Positions 42,343 through 52,250 of a DNA stretch of 64,000 bases are shown piece after piece. The position numbers were made by a program, and so were the translations under genes. The stretch is from Magnetococcales bacterium WMHbin3 (GTDB lineage Bacteria; Pseudomonadota; Magnetococcia; Magnetococcales; Magnetaquicoccaceae), in NCBI GenBank assembly GCA_002753185.1, contig PDZX01000003.1, positions 78,293 through 142,292 of the forward strand. The letters are read 5' to 3'. Position 1 is the stretch's first letter; the number at the start of each line of letters is the position of its first letter. The notes below the pieces were generated by a model. That model was given only the letters and a program-made list of their open reading frames with translations. It was not told the DNA's origin and did no database searches.

Positions 42343-43485
42343 TCATTCTATGCCTTTTTCGTATTGTGGGGCGTTAATTAGCAATTCAAATCTTTCAATG
42401 GTGGATGCGGTATTCAATGCGGGTATATCAGATGTGTTGTGAATCGTTACGGTGTTACCGCGCCTTGTCACCAATTTCCAGTTCCTCCAATCGATATTGT
42501 TGATCACATAGGGATGGTGGCTGGTCAAAATGAATTGAAGATCCCTTTGTCTCAGGTTGACGGAGTCGGCAATTTGAGGAAGGCAGTTAATTCCAAGACT
42601 GTTTTCAAATTCATCTATAAGAATCAGGGTTCCTTTTGGTGCTAATGCCAGTTCAAGTAAAATTTTTAATGTCTTGAGCATGCCGGTTGAGAGAAGATTT
42701 CCGAAAAACCATTCATTTTTTTTCATCCCTTTTTCTTTTGCGATGATAGCACAGCTTGCGGGTTTGTTTGGAAAAAAAATATCCTTCGCGAATTTTATTA
42801 TATCGATTTTTTCAATAAACGGAAAGGTATCGTAAAATGTCATTTCAACTTCTTTAAAAATTTTTTCAAATTTGGTCTTCAAAATAAATGATTTTACCAA
42901 AAGAGGCATATTTAATGATTCGCGTAAGTCGTCGATGGTTCTGATATTGTCAAGATTATATTGTGAAATGTCATCCAAATAGCTCCAATTAAATTCATTA
43001 TTAACGACAATAATATGTTTTAAGGAATACATTAACGGCGCAAGTGCTGCTTCGTCTTCAAGTAAACTGAGCGCGCTTTCTGTCCATTTGAGCTGAGGGA
43101 GTGTTTTGTTGTTGTATTTGAATTCACCTGTTTCGTAATCTCTGTCAATAATTGTAATGTTATCTAATAATATTTTTTCATATTTAAAGACAATTCTATC
43201 ATAATTTTTTGTTTGATAAATTATATTTGGGTCTGTAGTTGCCTCAATTTTGGCAACGCTTCCTTCCCAGTAATACTCATGTCTGTCTATCTGAAAAAAA
43301 ATCCTCCAAGAGCATCCTGCGGCATGATGAGCGCCACTGGTAGCTGCTTTATATATTTTATTAATTATTTCAGTTGTTTTTGTCTTTCCTGCGCCTGAAA
43401 TGCCGACCAGTAGCGAGATGTGTCCAAATGATGTTTTGTTTAATTTCCAGTCATTGTCTGTGATTTCAATGGATTTGATCGTCAT
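42343..43485 (-). CDS. AAA family ATPase (second pair), AT-rich
   Basis: A 380-residue ATPase of the AAA_15/21 type: a P-loop (LLVGISGAGKTKTTEI, residues about 23-38), a signature-like FGNLLSTGMLKTLKIL, Walker B LILIDEFENSLG and an H-loop LTSHHPYVINN. ATG 43485 has an AGAAGG site upstream; a TTG at 43533 is disfavoured. It is notably AT-rich (17 of 60 bases G or C at 42781-42840), in contrast to about 70 percent in typical neighbours, so it was probably acquired recently. It pairs with the TOPRIM-like gene in the same order as the first pair. Confidence 0.82.
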   Translation of the reverse strand: MTIKSIEITDNDWKLNKTSFGHISLLVGISGAGKTKTTEIINKIYKAATSGAHHAAGCSWRIFFQIDRHEYYWEGSVAKIEATTDPNIIYQTKNYDRIVFKYEKILLDNITIIDRDYETGEFKYNNKTLPQLKWTESALSLLEDEAALAPLMYSLKHIIVVNNEFNWSYLDDISQYNLDNIRTIDDLRESLNMPLLVKSFILKTKFEKIFKEVEMTFYDTFPFIEKIDIIKFAKDIFFPNKPASCAIIAKEKGMKKNEWFFGNLLSTGMLKTLKILLELALAPKGTLILIDEFENSLGINCLPQIADSVNLRQRDLQFILTSHHPYVINNIDWRNWKLVTRRGNTVTIHNTSDIPALNTASTIERFELLINAPQYEKGIE

Positions 43486-43610
43486 GTTCGGATCTTGCCT
43501 TCTATGTAGTTGATCCACTTTTTTTATATTCAATACAATATTTAATCCTGAATACGCATCTTAGTCAAATTTTTTTTAAATTTTTATCCCCTGGCCAAAA
43601 TACTGCCCGC

Positions 43611-44063
43611 TCACATCCTCACCCGCAGTCGCTCCGTGGACTTGTTGAGCCGCTCCACCAACACCTTGATGATGCGGTCCTTGATCTTCTCCCGGATCTC
43701 GGAACTCAGATTGTCCAGCAACTCCTGGCTGATTTTCAATAACAGCGTCTTCTCCATCGCCACCACGTCCGTGGTGCGCGGGGTGTTGGTCAGAAAGGCC
43801 ATCTCGCCGAAAAATTCCCCGGCGGTCAGCACGATGATCCCTACATGCTGCTTCTCCACACACACCGAACCGGAAATGATGATGAAAAACGAAGTGTCCC
43901 GACTCCCGGCGATGATGATCCGTCCCCCTGGGGGATAGGTCTCGAACGAGGCGTGATGACCGCAGATCCGCTTTTTTTCGTAGGGGGAAAATTTTGCAAA
44001 AAATTCCATATTGTCAATAATTTGCAAAATCTCTTCCCTGGATGGCTCGTCCGTTTGTGGCAT
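43611..44063 (-). CDS. cyclic nucleotide-binding domain protein
   Basis: A 150-residue protein that is essentially one cNMP-binding (Crp-like) domain: GGRIIIAGSRDTSFFIIISG in the beta-roll, and the phosphate-binding cassette GEFFGEMAFLTNTPRTTDVV with the Glu and Arg that contact the ligand. No helix-turn-helix follows; the C-terminus is a charged helix (KDRIIKVLVERLNKSTERL). It is a probable cyclic-nucleotide or c-di-GMP responsive subunit acting on a partner. It lies between the AAA pair and prfB and is divergent from prfB. Confidence 0.88.
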   Translation of the reverse strand: MPQTDEPSREEILQIIDNMEFFAKFSPYEKKRICGHHASFETYPPGGRIIIAGSRDTSFFIIISGSVCVEKQHVGIIVLTAGEFFGEMAFLTNTPRTTDVVAMEKTLLLKISQELLDNLSSEIREKIKDRIIKVLVERLNKSTERLRVRM

Positions 44064-44100
44064 GCTTTTCGACCTGTGCGCAATAGGGTTGCAGCGAACG

Positions 44101-44129
44101 GTGACGTGCGGTCACGAGGATGTTATACT
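44101..44129 (+). promoter_or_regulatory. promoter of prfB with overlapping palindrome
   Basis: GTGACG (44101-44106) and TATACT (44124-44129) are 17 bases apart, placing the start near 44136 and the prfB ATG 34 bases later. The -35 region is part of an inverted repeat GTGAC (44101-44105) / GTCAC (44111-44115), an FNR/CRP-like half-site arrangement with a five-base spacer. Regulator unknown. Confidence 0.4.
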
Positions 44130-44169
44130 CGATTTTTCCCGTTTCATACAGTCTCTATCGGTCTGCGCC

Positions 44170-45280
44170 ATGGATGAGAACATTCAAAAAAATTTCGACG
44201 CCATCCAGGAGAAGCTGATTCTCCTGAGGGGGCATCTTTAACTACGATCACGGCAAAAAACGCCTGGAAGAACTGACCGCCATCTCCGAAGATCCGGCCC
44301 TCTGGAACCAACCCGACCGCGCCAAGGAGGTCATGCGGGAAAAAAGCCGCCTGGAAAACACCATCGGCGATGGAGACCACCTCGACCAGGAACTCCGGGA
44401 CGCCCGCGAACTCCACCAAATGGCCTGCGACGAGCAGGAACAGGCCATGCTGGACGAAACCTCGCGCCAGGCCATCGCTATGCTGGCCCGCGTCGAGGGG
44501 CTGGAACTGCAACGCATGCTCTCCGGCGAGGCGGATATCAACAACGCCTTCCTGGAGATCCATCCCGGCGCCGGCGGCACCGAATCCCAGGACTGGGCCG
44601 AAATGCTGCTGCGCATGTACCTGCGCTTCTGCGAATCCCACGGCTTCAAAACCGAAATGAACGACTACCAGCCCGGCGACGAGGCCGGCTGCAAATCGGT
44701 CACCGTCCGCGTGGAAGGGGCTTACGCCTATGGTCGCCTGAAAACCGAAAGCGGCGTCCATCGCCTGGTGCGCATCAGCCCCTTCGACGCCTCGGCCCGG
44801 CGGCATACCTCCTTCTCCTCGGTCTTCGTCTATCCGGAGGTGGACGAAAGCATCCAGGTCTCCATCGACGAAAAGGACCTGCGCATCGATACCTACCGCG
44901 CTTCCGGCGCGGGGGGGCAGCACGTCAACAAAACCAGCTCCGCCGTGCGCATCACCCATAACCCCACCGGCATCGTCGTCCAGTGCCAGAACGGGCGCTC
45001 CCAGCACCGCAACAAGGACGATGCCATGGGCATGCTCAAGGCGCGCCTCTATCAGCTCGAACTGGACAAGCGCGCCGAGGAGGTCAGGGCGGTCAACGAC
45101 GCCAAGAGCGAAATCGGCTGGGGACGCCAGATCCGTTCCTATGTTCTCCACCCCTACCGCATGGTCAAGGATCTGCGCACCGGCGTGGAGAAAGGCGCTG
45201 CCGACGCCGTGCTCGACGGCGACCTGGACGATTTCATCAAGGCGGCCCTGTCGCAACGCATCGGCGAGGGATCGGCCTGA
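44170..45280 (+). CDS. prfB: peptide chain release factor 2, +1 frameshift
   Basis: Recognises UGA and UAA stop codons. The gene needs a +1 shift: a 23-codon zero frame (44170-44238) ends at TAA, then reading continues from 44240 to the stop at 45280 for 369 residues. RF2 signatures are visible: LVRISPFDAS (SPF codon-recognition tripeptide), RASGAGGQHVNKTSSA (GGQ), and RSQHRNKDDAMG. The recoding site is AGGGGG (44227-44232) then CTTTAAC (44236-44242). In the textbook E. coli site the stop is UGA; here it is UAA, which RF1 also reads. Confidence 0.92.
44227..44242 (+). promoter_or_regulatory. programmed +1 frameshift site of prfB with UAA stop
   Basis: Internal Shine-Dalgarno AGGGGG (44227-44232), three-base spacer, slippery CTT (44236-44238), stop TAA (44239-44241), C (44242). 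The geometry equals the E. coli element, but the stop codon differs (TAA for TGA). Downstream reading after the shift gives NYDHGKKRLEELTA, matching RF2. Confidence 0.88.
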
Positions 45281-45300
45281 TCATTCACAAGGAGCAGTCG

Positions 45301-46779
<1,479 letters not shown>

Positions 46780-46832
46780 TCGGGCATGGAGCGAATCGCC
46801 ATCGACCCGACCCCGAAAATTCCTTGGCATCG

Positions 46833-46861
46833 GCGGTTCGCCCACATGCTGGACGAACCGC
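46833..46861 (+). terminator. hairpin after lysS, possible terminator
   Basis: GCGGTTCG (46833-46840) pairs with CGAACCGC (46854-46861) around a 13-base loop, 53 bases after the lysS stop. The T-run that would complete an intrinsic terminator is not adjacent (ATGTTTT begins 16 bases on), so it may instead protect the mRNA end or be incidental. Confidence 0.35.
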
Positions 46862-46932
46862 ACCATGCTGTTCTAAAATGTTTTGCCAGTCATGAGCAAC
46901 GGATGAATATTGAATGAAGAGAGGCGGATGGC

Positions 46933-48177
46933 ATGTTGGGTGAGCGCTACGAATGGCTGATCGGGATCCGTTATTTGCGGGGCAAACGTTCCGAGTTCTT
47001 TATCAGCGTCATCACCTTTCTGTCCATGGGTGGCGTGGCGCTGGGCGTGGCGGCCCTGATCACGGTCCTGGCGGTGATGACCGGCTTCCGCGAGGAGTTG
47101 CAAAGGCAGATCCTGGGGGTGACCAGTTACGTCACGGTGCGGGCCTCTGCGGGCAACCTCCAGGATTGGCGGGAGGTGATGCGCAGGACCGGGGAGACGC
47201 CGGGGGTGACCGCCGTGTCGCCCTACATCACCAACCAGGCGATGGTCTCCTTCATGGGGCGCTCTTCCGGGGCATTGTTGCGGGGGATCGATCCGGAAGG
47301 AGAGGTGAAGGTCTCCTCGCTGGGCAAGAATCTCAAGCTGGGGAGCCTCGACCGGTTGCCGGGATTCGGCATCGTCCTGGGCAAGCGGTTGGCGCAGCAT
47401 CTCTATGTGCAATTGAACGACTCCGTGACCATCACGGTGGCGGTGGGTTCCGTGACGGCGGTGGGCACCCTGCCGCGCATGAAGCGGTTCAAGGTGGTGG
47501 GGATTTTCGATTCCGGCATGTACGAATACGATAATACCTTGGCCTATATTCACTTCGAGGATGCCCAGCGCCTGTTGCGTCTGGAGGAGGTGGTCACCGG
47601 CCTGGAGGTGATGACCACCACCCCGGACACCGCCTTCGAGGTGAACAAACGGTTGAAGGGGGTTCTGGGCGAGAATTACTGGATACAGGACTGGATGGAG
47701 ATGAACAGCAATTTCTTCCGCGCCCTGAAGATGGAGAAAGCGGTGATGTTCATCATTTTGCTGCTGGTGGTGCTGGTGGCGGCGTTCAACATCATTTCCA
47801 GTCTCATCATGGTGGTGATGGAGAAGGGTCGGGAGATCGCCATCCTCAAGACCATGGGGGCCAGGTCGTCCGGGATCATGGCGATCTTCATCATCAACGG
47901 CGGGGTGATCGGCGTGGTGGGGACCCTGATCGGCGCCGTGCTGGGGCTGCTGCTCTCCTGGAACCTGGAGCAGACCTTGCGGGGCATCGAGAAACTGTTC
48001 GGCATTCAGCTCATTTCCGGGGAGGTGTATTACATCGATCACGTCCCCGCCACGGTATTGACTTCGGACGTGGCATGGGTCACGGGGCTGAGTCTGCTCA
48101 TCACCTTGTCGGCCACGCTCTATCCGGCCTGGAGGGCGTCGCGCGTGGATCCGGTGGAGGCCTTGCGCTATGAGTGA
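46933..48177 (+). CDS. lipoprotein-releasing ABC transporter permease LolC/LolE
   Basis: A 414-residue inner-membrane permease of the LolCDE complex that detaches outer-membrane lipoproteins. Four membrane segments: one near the N-terminus (residues about 25-50) and three in the C-terminal part (VMFIILLLVVLVAAFNIISS; IFIINGGVIGVVGTLIG; VTGLSLLITLSATLY). The large periplasmic region lies between. YEWLIGIRYLRGKRSEFFIS is the family N-terminus. Only one permease gene is present, so a homodimeric LolF-type complex is likely. The stop is inside the lolD start region (eight-base overlap). Confidence 0.92.
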   Translation: MLGERYEWLIGIRYLRGKRSEFFISVITFLSMGGVALGVAALITVLAVMTGFREELQRQILGVTSYVTVRASAGNLQDWREVMRRTGETPGVTAVSPYITNQAMVSFMGRSSGALLRGIDPEGEVKVSSLGKNLKLGSLDRLPGFGIVLGKRLAQHLYVQLNDSVTITVAVGSVTAVGTLPRMKRFKVVGIFDSGMYEYDNTLAYIHFEDAQRLLRLEEVVTGLEVMTTTPDTAFEVNKRLKGVLGENYWIQDWMEMNSNFFRALKMEKAVMFIILLLVVLVAAFNIISSLIMVVMEKGREIAILKTMGARSSGIMAIFIINGGVIGVVGTLIGAVLGLLLSWNLEQTLRGIEKLFGIQLISGEVYYIDHVPATVLTSDVAWVTGLSLLITLSATLYPAWRASRVDPVEALRYE

Positions 48178-48868
48178 CGCGGCCATTCTCCTGGAGGCGA
48201 GGGACGTGAGCAAGAGGTTCGGCTTGGGATCCGGGCAGGTGGCATAGCTCAAGGGGGTGGATCTCGTGCTGCGCCGGGGGGAGATGGCCGCCCTGCTGGG
48301 CGTTTCGGGTTCCGGCAAGAGCACCCTGCTGCAGATCATGGGGGGGCTGGATCATCCCAGCGGCGGCACGGTGTTGTTGGACGGCGAGGATCTCTTTGCC
48401 ATGGCTGCCGGCCGGGCCTCCGAGTTTCGCAACCGGCGCATCGGATTCGTCTATCAATCGCATCGCTTGTTGTCGGAATTTTCCGCCCTGGAGAATGTCA
48501 TGATGCCGCTGTTGATTGCCCGCCGTTCCGGCAGGGAGGCCAGGGAAGTGGCTGCCGCCCTGCTGGAGGAGGTGGGGCTTGCGCATCGGCTTGGTCATCG
48601 TCCCGGCCGGCTCTCCGGGGGGGAGCAGCAGCGGGTGGCCATTGCCCGCGCCCTGGTGATGGGGCCGGATCTGTTGCTGGCCGACGAACCCACCGGCAAT
48701 CTCGACCGCAAGACCGCGCTGGAGGTGTTTCATCTCTTGCGGGAGTTGAATCACAAGCGGGGCCTGGCCTGCCTGATGGTGACGCACAATCCGGAGTTGG
48801 CCACCGATTTGGACCGTCGCTTGCATTTGGAGGAGGGACTGCTCATGGAAGAGGGACCGGGGGCGTGA
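48170..48868 (+). CDS. lolD: LolD ATP-binding protein, interrupted by an in-frame amber codon
   Basis: ATPase of the lipoprotein-releasing complex. Starting at ATG 48170, reading gives [20 protein letters not shown], then 25 codons in comes TAG (48245-48247), after which the frame continues with [20 protein letters not shown] and Walker [15 protein letters not shown], signature [15 protein letters not shown] and Walker [13 protein letters not shown]. Without the stop the protein would be 232 residues, the normal length. A GTG at 48257 preceded by AAGGGG could restart translation, but the product would lack the first beta strand and the A-loop aromatic residue. LolD is normally essential. It may be a sequencing error, a recent mutation, or restart/read-through. 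Confidence 0.75.
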
Positions 48869-49536
48869 TGGAGTTGCTGCAGGGAGTCATCATCTGGGTG
48901 CCTGGGATCCTGTTCGCCATCACCATGCACGAGTGGGCGCATGGGCGGATGGCGACCTATTTCGGCGATCCCACGCCGGCGCTCATGGGGCGCCTGACGA
49001 TCAATCCCCTGCCGCATGTGGATCTGGTCTGGACGATCATCATTCCTGGCGTCATGCTTTTGGGATCCCTGATGACCACGGGAACGCCGTTCGTCTTTGG
49101 CGGGGCCAAGCCGGTTCCCATCGATCCCGGCAATTTTTCCCGTCCGGGCGCCTCGATGCGGCAGGCGATGTTCTGGGTGGCGGCGGCGGGTCCGTTCCTG
49201 AATCTTTTGCTGGCGTTGGGTTGTGCCGTGTTGTTTCGCGCGGTGATGTTGCTGCCGGACTATTTCATGATTCCGTTGGCCAACATGTTGGTGGCGGCCA
49301 TCCAGATGAATGTTTTGCTGGCGATCTTCAATCTGCTGCCCATTCCGCCCCTGGATGGCGGACGGATGCTGGGCGCGTTGTTGCCGCACCCGTTGGACCG
49401 GCACCTGGCCAGCCTGGAGCGTTTTGGCCTGCCTCTCGTGCTGGTACTGGCGGCAACCGGGGTGATCGGCCATCTGATGGTGCCGGCCATGACCTTTTTG
49501 AACCATATCTACCTGCGTTTGGCGGGTTTGACTTGA
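48868..49536 (+). CDS. site-2 protease family (M50) membrane metalloprotease
   Basis: A 222-residue multi-pass membrane protein. The zinc motif HEWAH (HExxH, near residue 20) and the second ligand motif IPPLDGGRM (LDG) are intact. GAKPVPIDPGNFSRPGASM is a typical loop. It belongs to the small RseP/SpoIVFB-like group without PDZ. GTG 48865 or ATG 48868 could start it; both overlap the lolD stop. It precedes trpS, a gene order seen in several bacteria. Confidence 0.88.
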   Translation: MELLQGVIIWVPGILFAITMHEWAHGRMATYFGDPTPALMGRLTINPLPHVDLVWTIIIPGVMLLGSLMTTGTPFVFGGAKPVPIDPGNFSRPGASMRQAMFWVAAAGPFLNLLLALGCAVLFRAVMLLPDYFMIPLANMLVAAIQMNVLLAIFNLLPIPPLDGGRMLGALLPHPLDRHLASLERFGLPLVLVLAATGVIGHLMVPAMTFLNHIYLRLAGLT

Positions 49537-49557
49537 AGTCGTCAGGAGTTCCCCAGC

Positions 49558-50598
49558 ATGTCTTCCTCGCACCGTCCCATCGTCTTCAGCGCGGCTCAGC
49601 CCACCGGCCAGTTGACCCTCGGCAACTATCTTGGGGCATTGCTGCCGTGGACCCGGCTGCAGGAGGAGCACGATTGCCTGTTTTGCGTGGTGGATCTGCA
49701 TGCCTTGACCGTGCGTCAGGATCCGGTGGAGTTTCGCGAGCGGGTTCTGGATCTGGCGGCGCTCTATCTGGCGTGCGGCATCGATCCGGAGCGCAGCGTG
49801 ATCTTCGTGCAGAGCCATGTCAGTGCCCACGCGGAGTTGGCCTGGCTGCTCTCCACCTTCACCATGATGGGCGAGCTGGAGCGGATGACCCAGTTCAAGG
49901 ACAAGGCGCATCGGCATGCCAATAACATCAATGCGGGATTGTTCACCTATCCGGTGCTGATGGCGGCGGACATTCTGCTGTATGGCACCCACAAGGTCCC
50001 GGTGGGGGAGGACCAGAAGCAGCACCTGGAATTGGCGCGGGATGTGGCGTTGCGTTTCAACGGGATTCATGGCCCGCTGTTGCGGGTGCCGGAGCCGCTG
50101 GTGACCGGCGGTGGCGCGGCTCGCATCAAGGATTTGCAGGATCCCACCAAGAAGATGTCCAAGAGCGTGGAATCGGATTTGGCCAAGGTGATGATCCTGG
50201 ACGAGCCGGAGTCGATTCTGAAAAAATTCAAGAAGGCAGTGACCGACTCCTTGGGGGTGGTGCGCGACGACGAGGCCAATCAGCCGGGGGTGGTGAATCT
50301 GCTCAACATCTGGCGCGCGGCCCGTGGGGCCACCATGGAGGAGGCGTTGGCCCATTTTGCGCACAATCAATACGGGCGGCTGAAGGTGGAGACCGCCGAG
50401 GCGGTGATCGAGTTGCTCGAGCCGGTGCGGCTCAGGTTCCGGGAGTGGCGCGCCGATGCCGGGGCGTTGGACGCGGTCCTCGAACGGGGGGGGATCCTGG
50501 CCGGGGAGCGGGCGGAAGGGACCATGCGCAAGGTGATGAATGCCTTGGGCATGCCCTTGAACCGGCGGCGTTTCGTTATGGGATTGTCCGACCAGTGA
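49558..50598 (+). CDS. trpS: tryptophanyl-tRNA synthetase
   Basis: A 346-residue class I synthetase. The HIGH-like motif is PTGQLTLGNYLGAL and the KMSKS loop is TKKMSKSVES. ADILLYGTHKVPVGEDQKQH is diagnostic. The stop overlaps the next gene's GTG (GTGA). Confidence 0.95.
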   Translation: MSSSHRPIVFSAAQPTGQLTLGNYLGALLPWTRLQEEHDCLFCVVDLHALTVRQDPVEFRERVLDLAALYLACGIDPERSVIFVQSHVSAHAELAWLLSTFTMMGELERMTQFKDKAHRHANNINAGLFTYPVLMAADILLYGTHKVPVGEDQKQHLELARDVALRFNGIHGPLLRVPEPLVTGGGAARIKDLQDPTKKMSKSVESDLAKVMILDEPESILKKFKKAVTDSLGVVRDDEANQPGVVNLLNIWRAARGATMEEALAHFAHNQYGRLKVETAEAVIELLEPVRLRFREWRADAGALDAVLERGGILAGERAEGTMRKVMNALGMPLNRRRFVMGLSDQ

Positions 50599-51335
50599 CC
50601 GGCGTGCGGCTGCAGAAATGGCTGGCGGAGGCCGGTCTTTGCTCCCGGCGCGAGGGGGAGCGCTGGATCGCCGAGGGCCGGGTGAGCATGGACGGCAAGG
50701 TCGTGACCCAGCAGGGGGTGCGGCTGGAGGAGGGGTCCGTGGTGACGGTGGATGGCCGTCCCGTGACCCCGGAGGCCGGGCGGGGCCGGGTGGTCATTGC
50801 CCTGAACAAGCCGGTGGGGGTGATCTGTTCGCGCCACGATCCGCAAGGTCGGCCTTCGGTCTACTCCCTGGTCGAGGGGGCGGGGTCGCGGCTGGTGGGG
50901 GTGGGGCGTTTGGATTACAATTCGGAGGGGCTGTTGCTGTTTACCAACGATGGGGCGTTGGCCAACCGATTGACGCATCCCCGCTACGGGGTGCCTCGGA
51001 GTTATCGGGTACGGGTGCATGGCCGGGTGTCCGAGGGGGTCATGGCGCGGTTGCGTGCCGGGGTGATCCTGGAGGATGGTCCCACCGGGCCGTTGGACGC
51101 GACCTTGGATCGGGTGGTGGGGGCCAACAGTTGGGTGATGTTGACGTTGCGGGAGGGGCGCAACCGCATGGTCCGACGGATTTTCGCCTCGTTGGATATG
51201 GAAGTGGCGCGATTGATTCGCGTAGCGTATGGGGGGGTGTTGTTGGGGGAGACCCCTGCCGGGGCCTGGAGAATTCTGACCAGGCAAGAGGTGTGGCAGT
51301 TGTTGAATGCGGTTGCCGGGGGGCGTGGCGCGTGA
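50595..51335 (+). CDS. 23S rRNA pseudouridine synthase RluB family
   Basis: A 246-residue enzyme: S4-like domain (RLQKWLAEAGLCSRREGERW) and catalytic domain with the aspartate in GRLDYNSEGLLLFTND. Members of the RluB/RsuA group modify a single uridine in 23S or 16S rRNA; the S4 domain plus LREGRNRMVRRIFASLDMEV favours the RluB/E/F side. The GTG at 50595 is coupled to the trpS stop. Confidence 0.9.
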   Translation: MTGVRLQKWLAEAGLCSRREGERWIAEGRVSMDGKVVTQQGVRLEEGSVVTVDGRPVTPEAGRGRVVIALNKPVGVICSRHDPQGRPSVYSLVEGAGSRLVGVGRLDYNSEGLLLFTNDGALANRLTHPRYGVPRSYRVRVHGRVSEGVMARLRAGVILEDGPTGPLDATLDRVVGANSWVMLTLREGRNRMVRRIFASLDMEVARLIRVAYGGVLLGETPAGAWRILTRQEVWQLLNAVAGGRGA

Positions 51336-51365
51336 TGTCGAGGAATGCAATCTGGGGGTGACGGC

Positions 51366-52250
51366 ATGAAATGGACCGGATTTGTCGTGGCGGTGGTGTG
51401 CGGCATGCTGATGCCCGGGTTGCCGATGGCTGGCGAGGTGGGCAAGCCGGACAAGCGGGACGATCATGTTTGGACCCGTTACTGGGGGAATGATGTCCTG
51501 TTGAAATTTTTCGACATGTGTATCGGTGCGCCGGGCGGGGTCAATCTGAACCGTTATTTTTGCATCGATACCGATGGCGATGGGGTGGCGGATCACCAGG
51601 ATTACTGTCCCAAGACCCCGGCCTGGAGCAAGGTGACCGGGGATGGTTGTCCATTGGATGCGGACCATGACGGCGTGACGGACGACCGGGACGAGTGTCC
51701 CGGCACCCCGGCCGCCATCGATGTCAACGGGACGGGCTGTCCCATGGATCTGGACGGGGACGGGGTACCGGACTATCTGGATCGTTGTCCGCAGACGCCG
51801 TCCGGGGTGAAGGTGGATCATTTCGGTTGTCCGGTGGACCAGGACGGGGATGGGGTATCGGATTATCTGGACGATTGTCCGCACACGCCGGTAGGGGTGA
51901 AGGTGGACGAGCACGGCTGTTGGGCGTTGAATCTGGTGATCCTGTTCGAGCCTGGGATGTCGGAGTTGAAGCCGGCCTATCACGCGGAGTTGGACGCAGT
52001 GGCCGAACAGATGAAGCAAAGACCGTTCCGGCTGGAGGTGGCCGGTCATACGGACAATCGGATGATGGACGCCTATTTTACCGGCTTGGATCGGCGTCGG
52101 GCGCAGATGGTGGCCAATTATCTGGCTTATCGCGGGGTTGCGCCGAACATGGTGCTGGTGACCGGCCATGGGGCGGACAAGCCGCTCGGTGACAATGAAA
52201 CGCCGGGTGGGTTGGCCGCCAACAACAGGGTGGAGTTGCATCAGCGTTGA
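51366..52250 (+). CDS. OmpA-family outer membrane protein with TSP3 calcium repeats
   Basis: A 294-residue exported protein. Signal peptide at residues 1-22 (GFVVAVVCGMLMPGLPMAG). Four thrombospondin type 3-like repeats follow, each D-x-D-x-D-G-V with a Cys-Pro ending (DTDGDGVADHQDYCP; DADHDGVTDDRDECP; DLDGDGVPDYLDRCP; DQDGDGVSDYLDDCP), which probably bind calcium and form disulfides. The C-terminal OmpA domain (EVAGHTDN...NNRVELHQR) binds peptidoglycan. It likely tethers the outer membrane to the cell wall. The stop overlaps the next gene's TTG. Confidence 0.9.
   Translation: MKWTGFVVAVVCGMLMPGLPMAGEVGKPDKRDDHVWTRYWGNDVLLKFFDMCIGAPGGVNLNRYFCIDTDGDGVADHQDYCPKTPAWSKVTGDGCPLDADHDGVTDDRDECPGTPAAIDVNGTGCPMDLDGDGVPDYLDRCPQTPSGVKVDHFGCPVDQDGDGVSDYLDDCPHTPVGVKVDEHGCWALNLVILFEPGMSELKPAYHAELDAVAEQMKQRPFRLEVAGHTDNRMMDAYFTGLDRRRAQMVANYLAYRGVAPNMVLVTGHGADKPLGDNETPGGLAANNRVELHQR

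Noticed and set aside
48170..48247. Short separate ORF before lolD
   Set aside because: The 25 codons match the LolD N-terminus and the frame continues beyond the TAG, so this is an interrupted gene, not a separate peptide.
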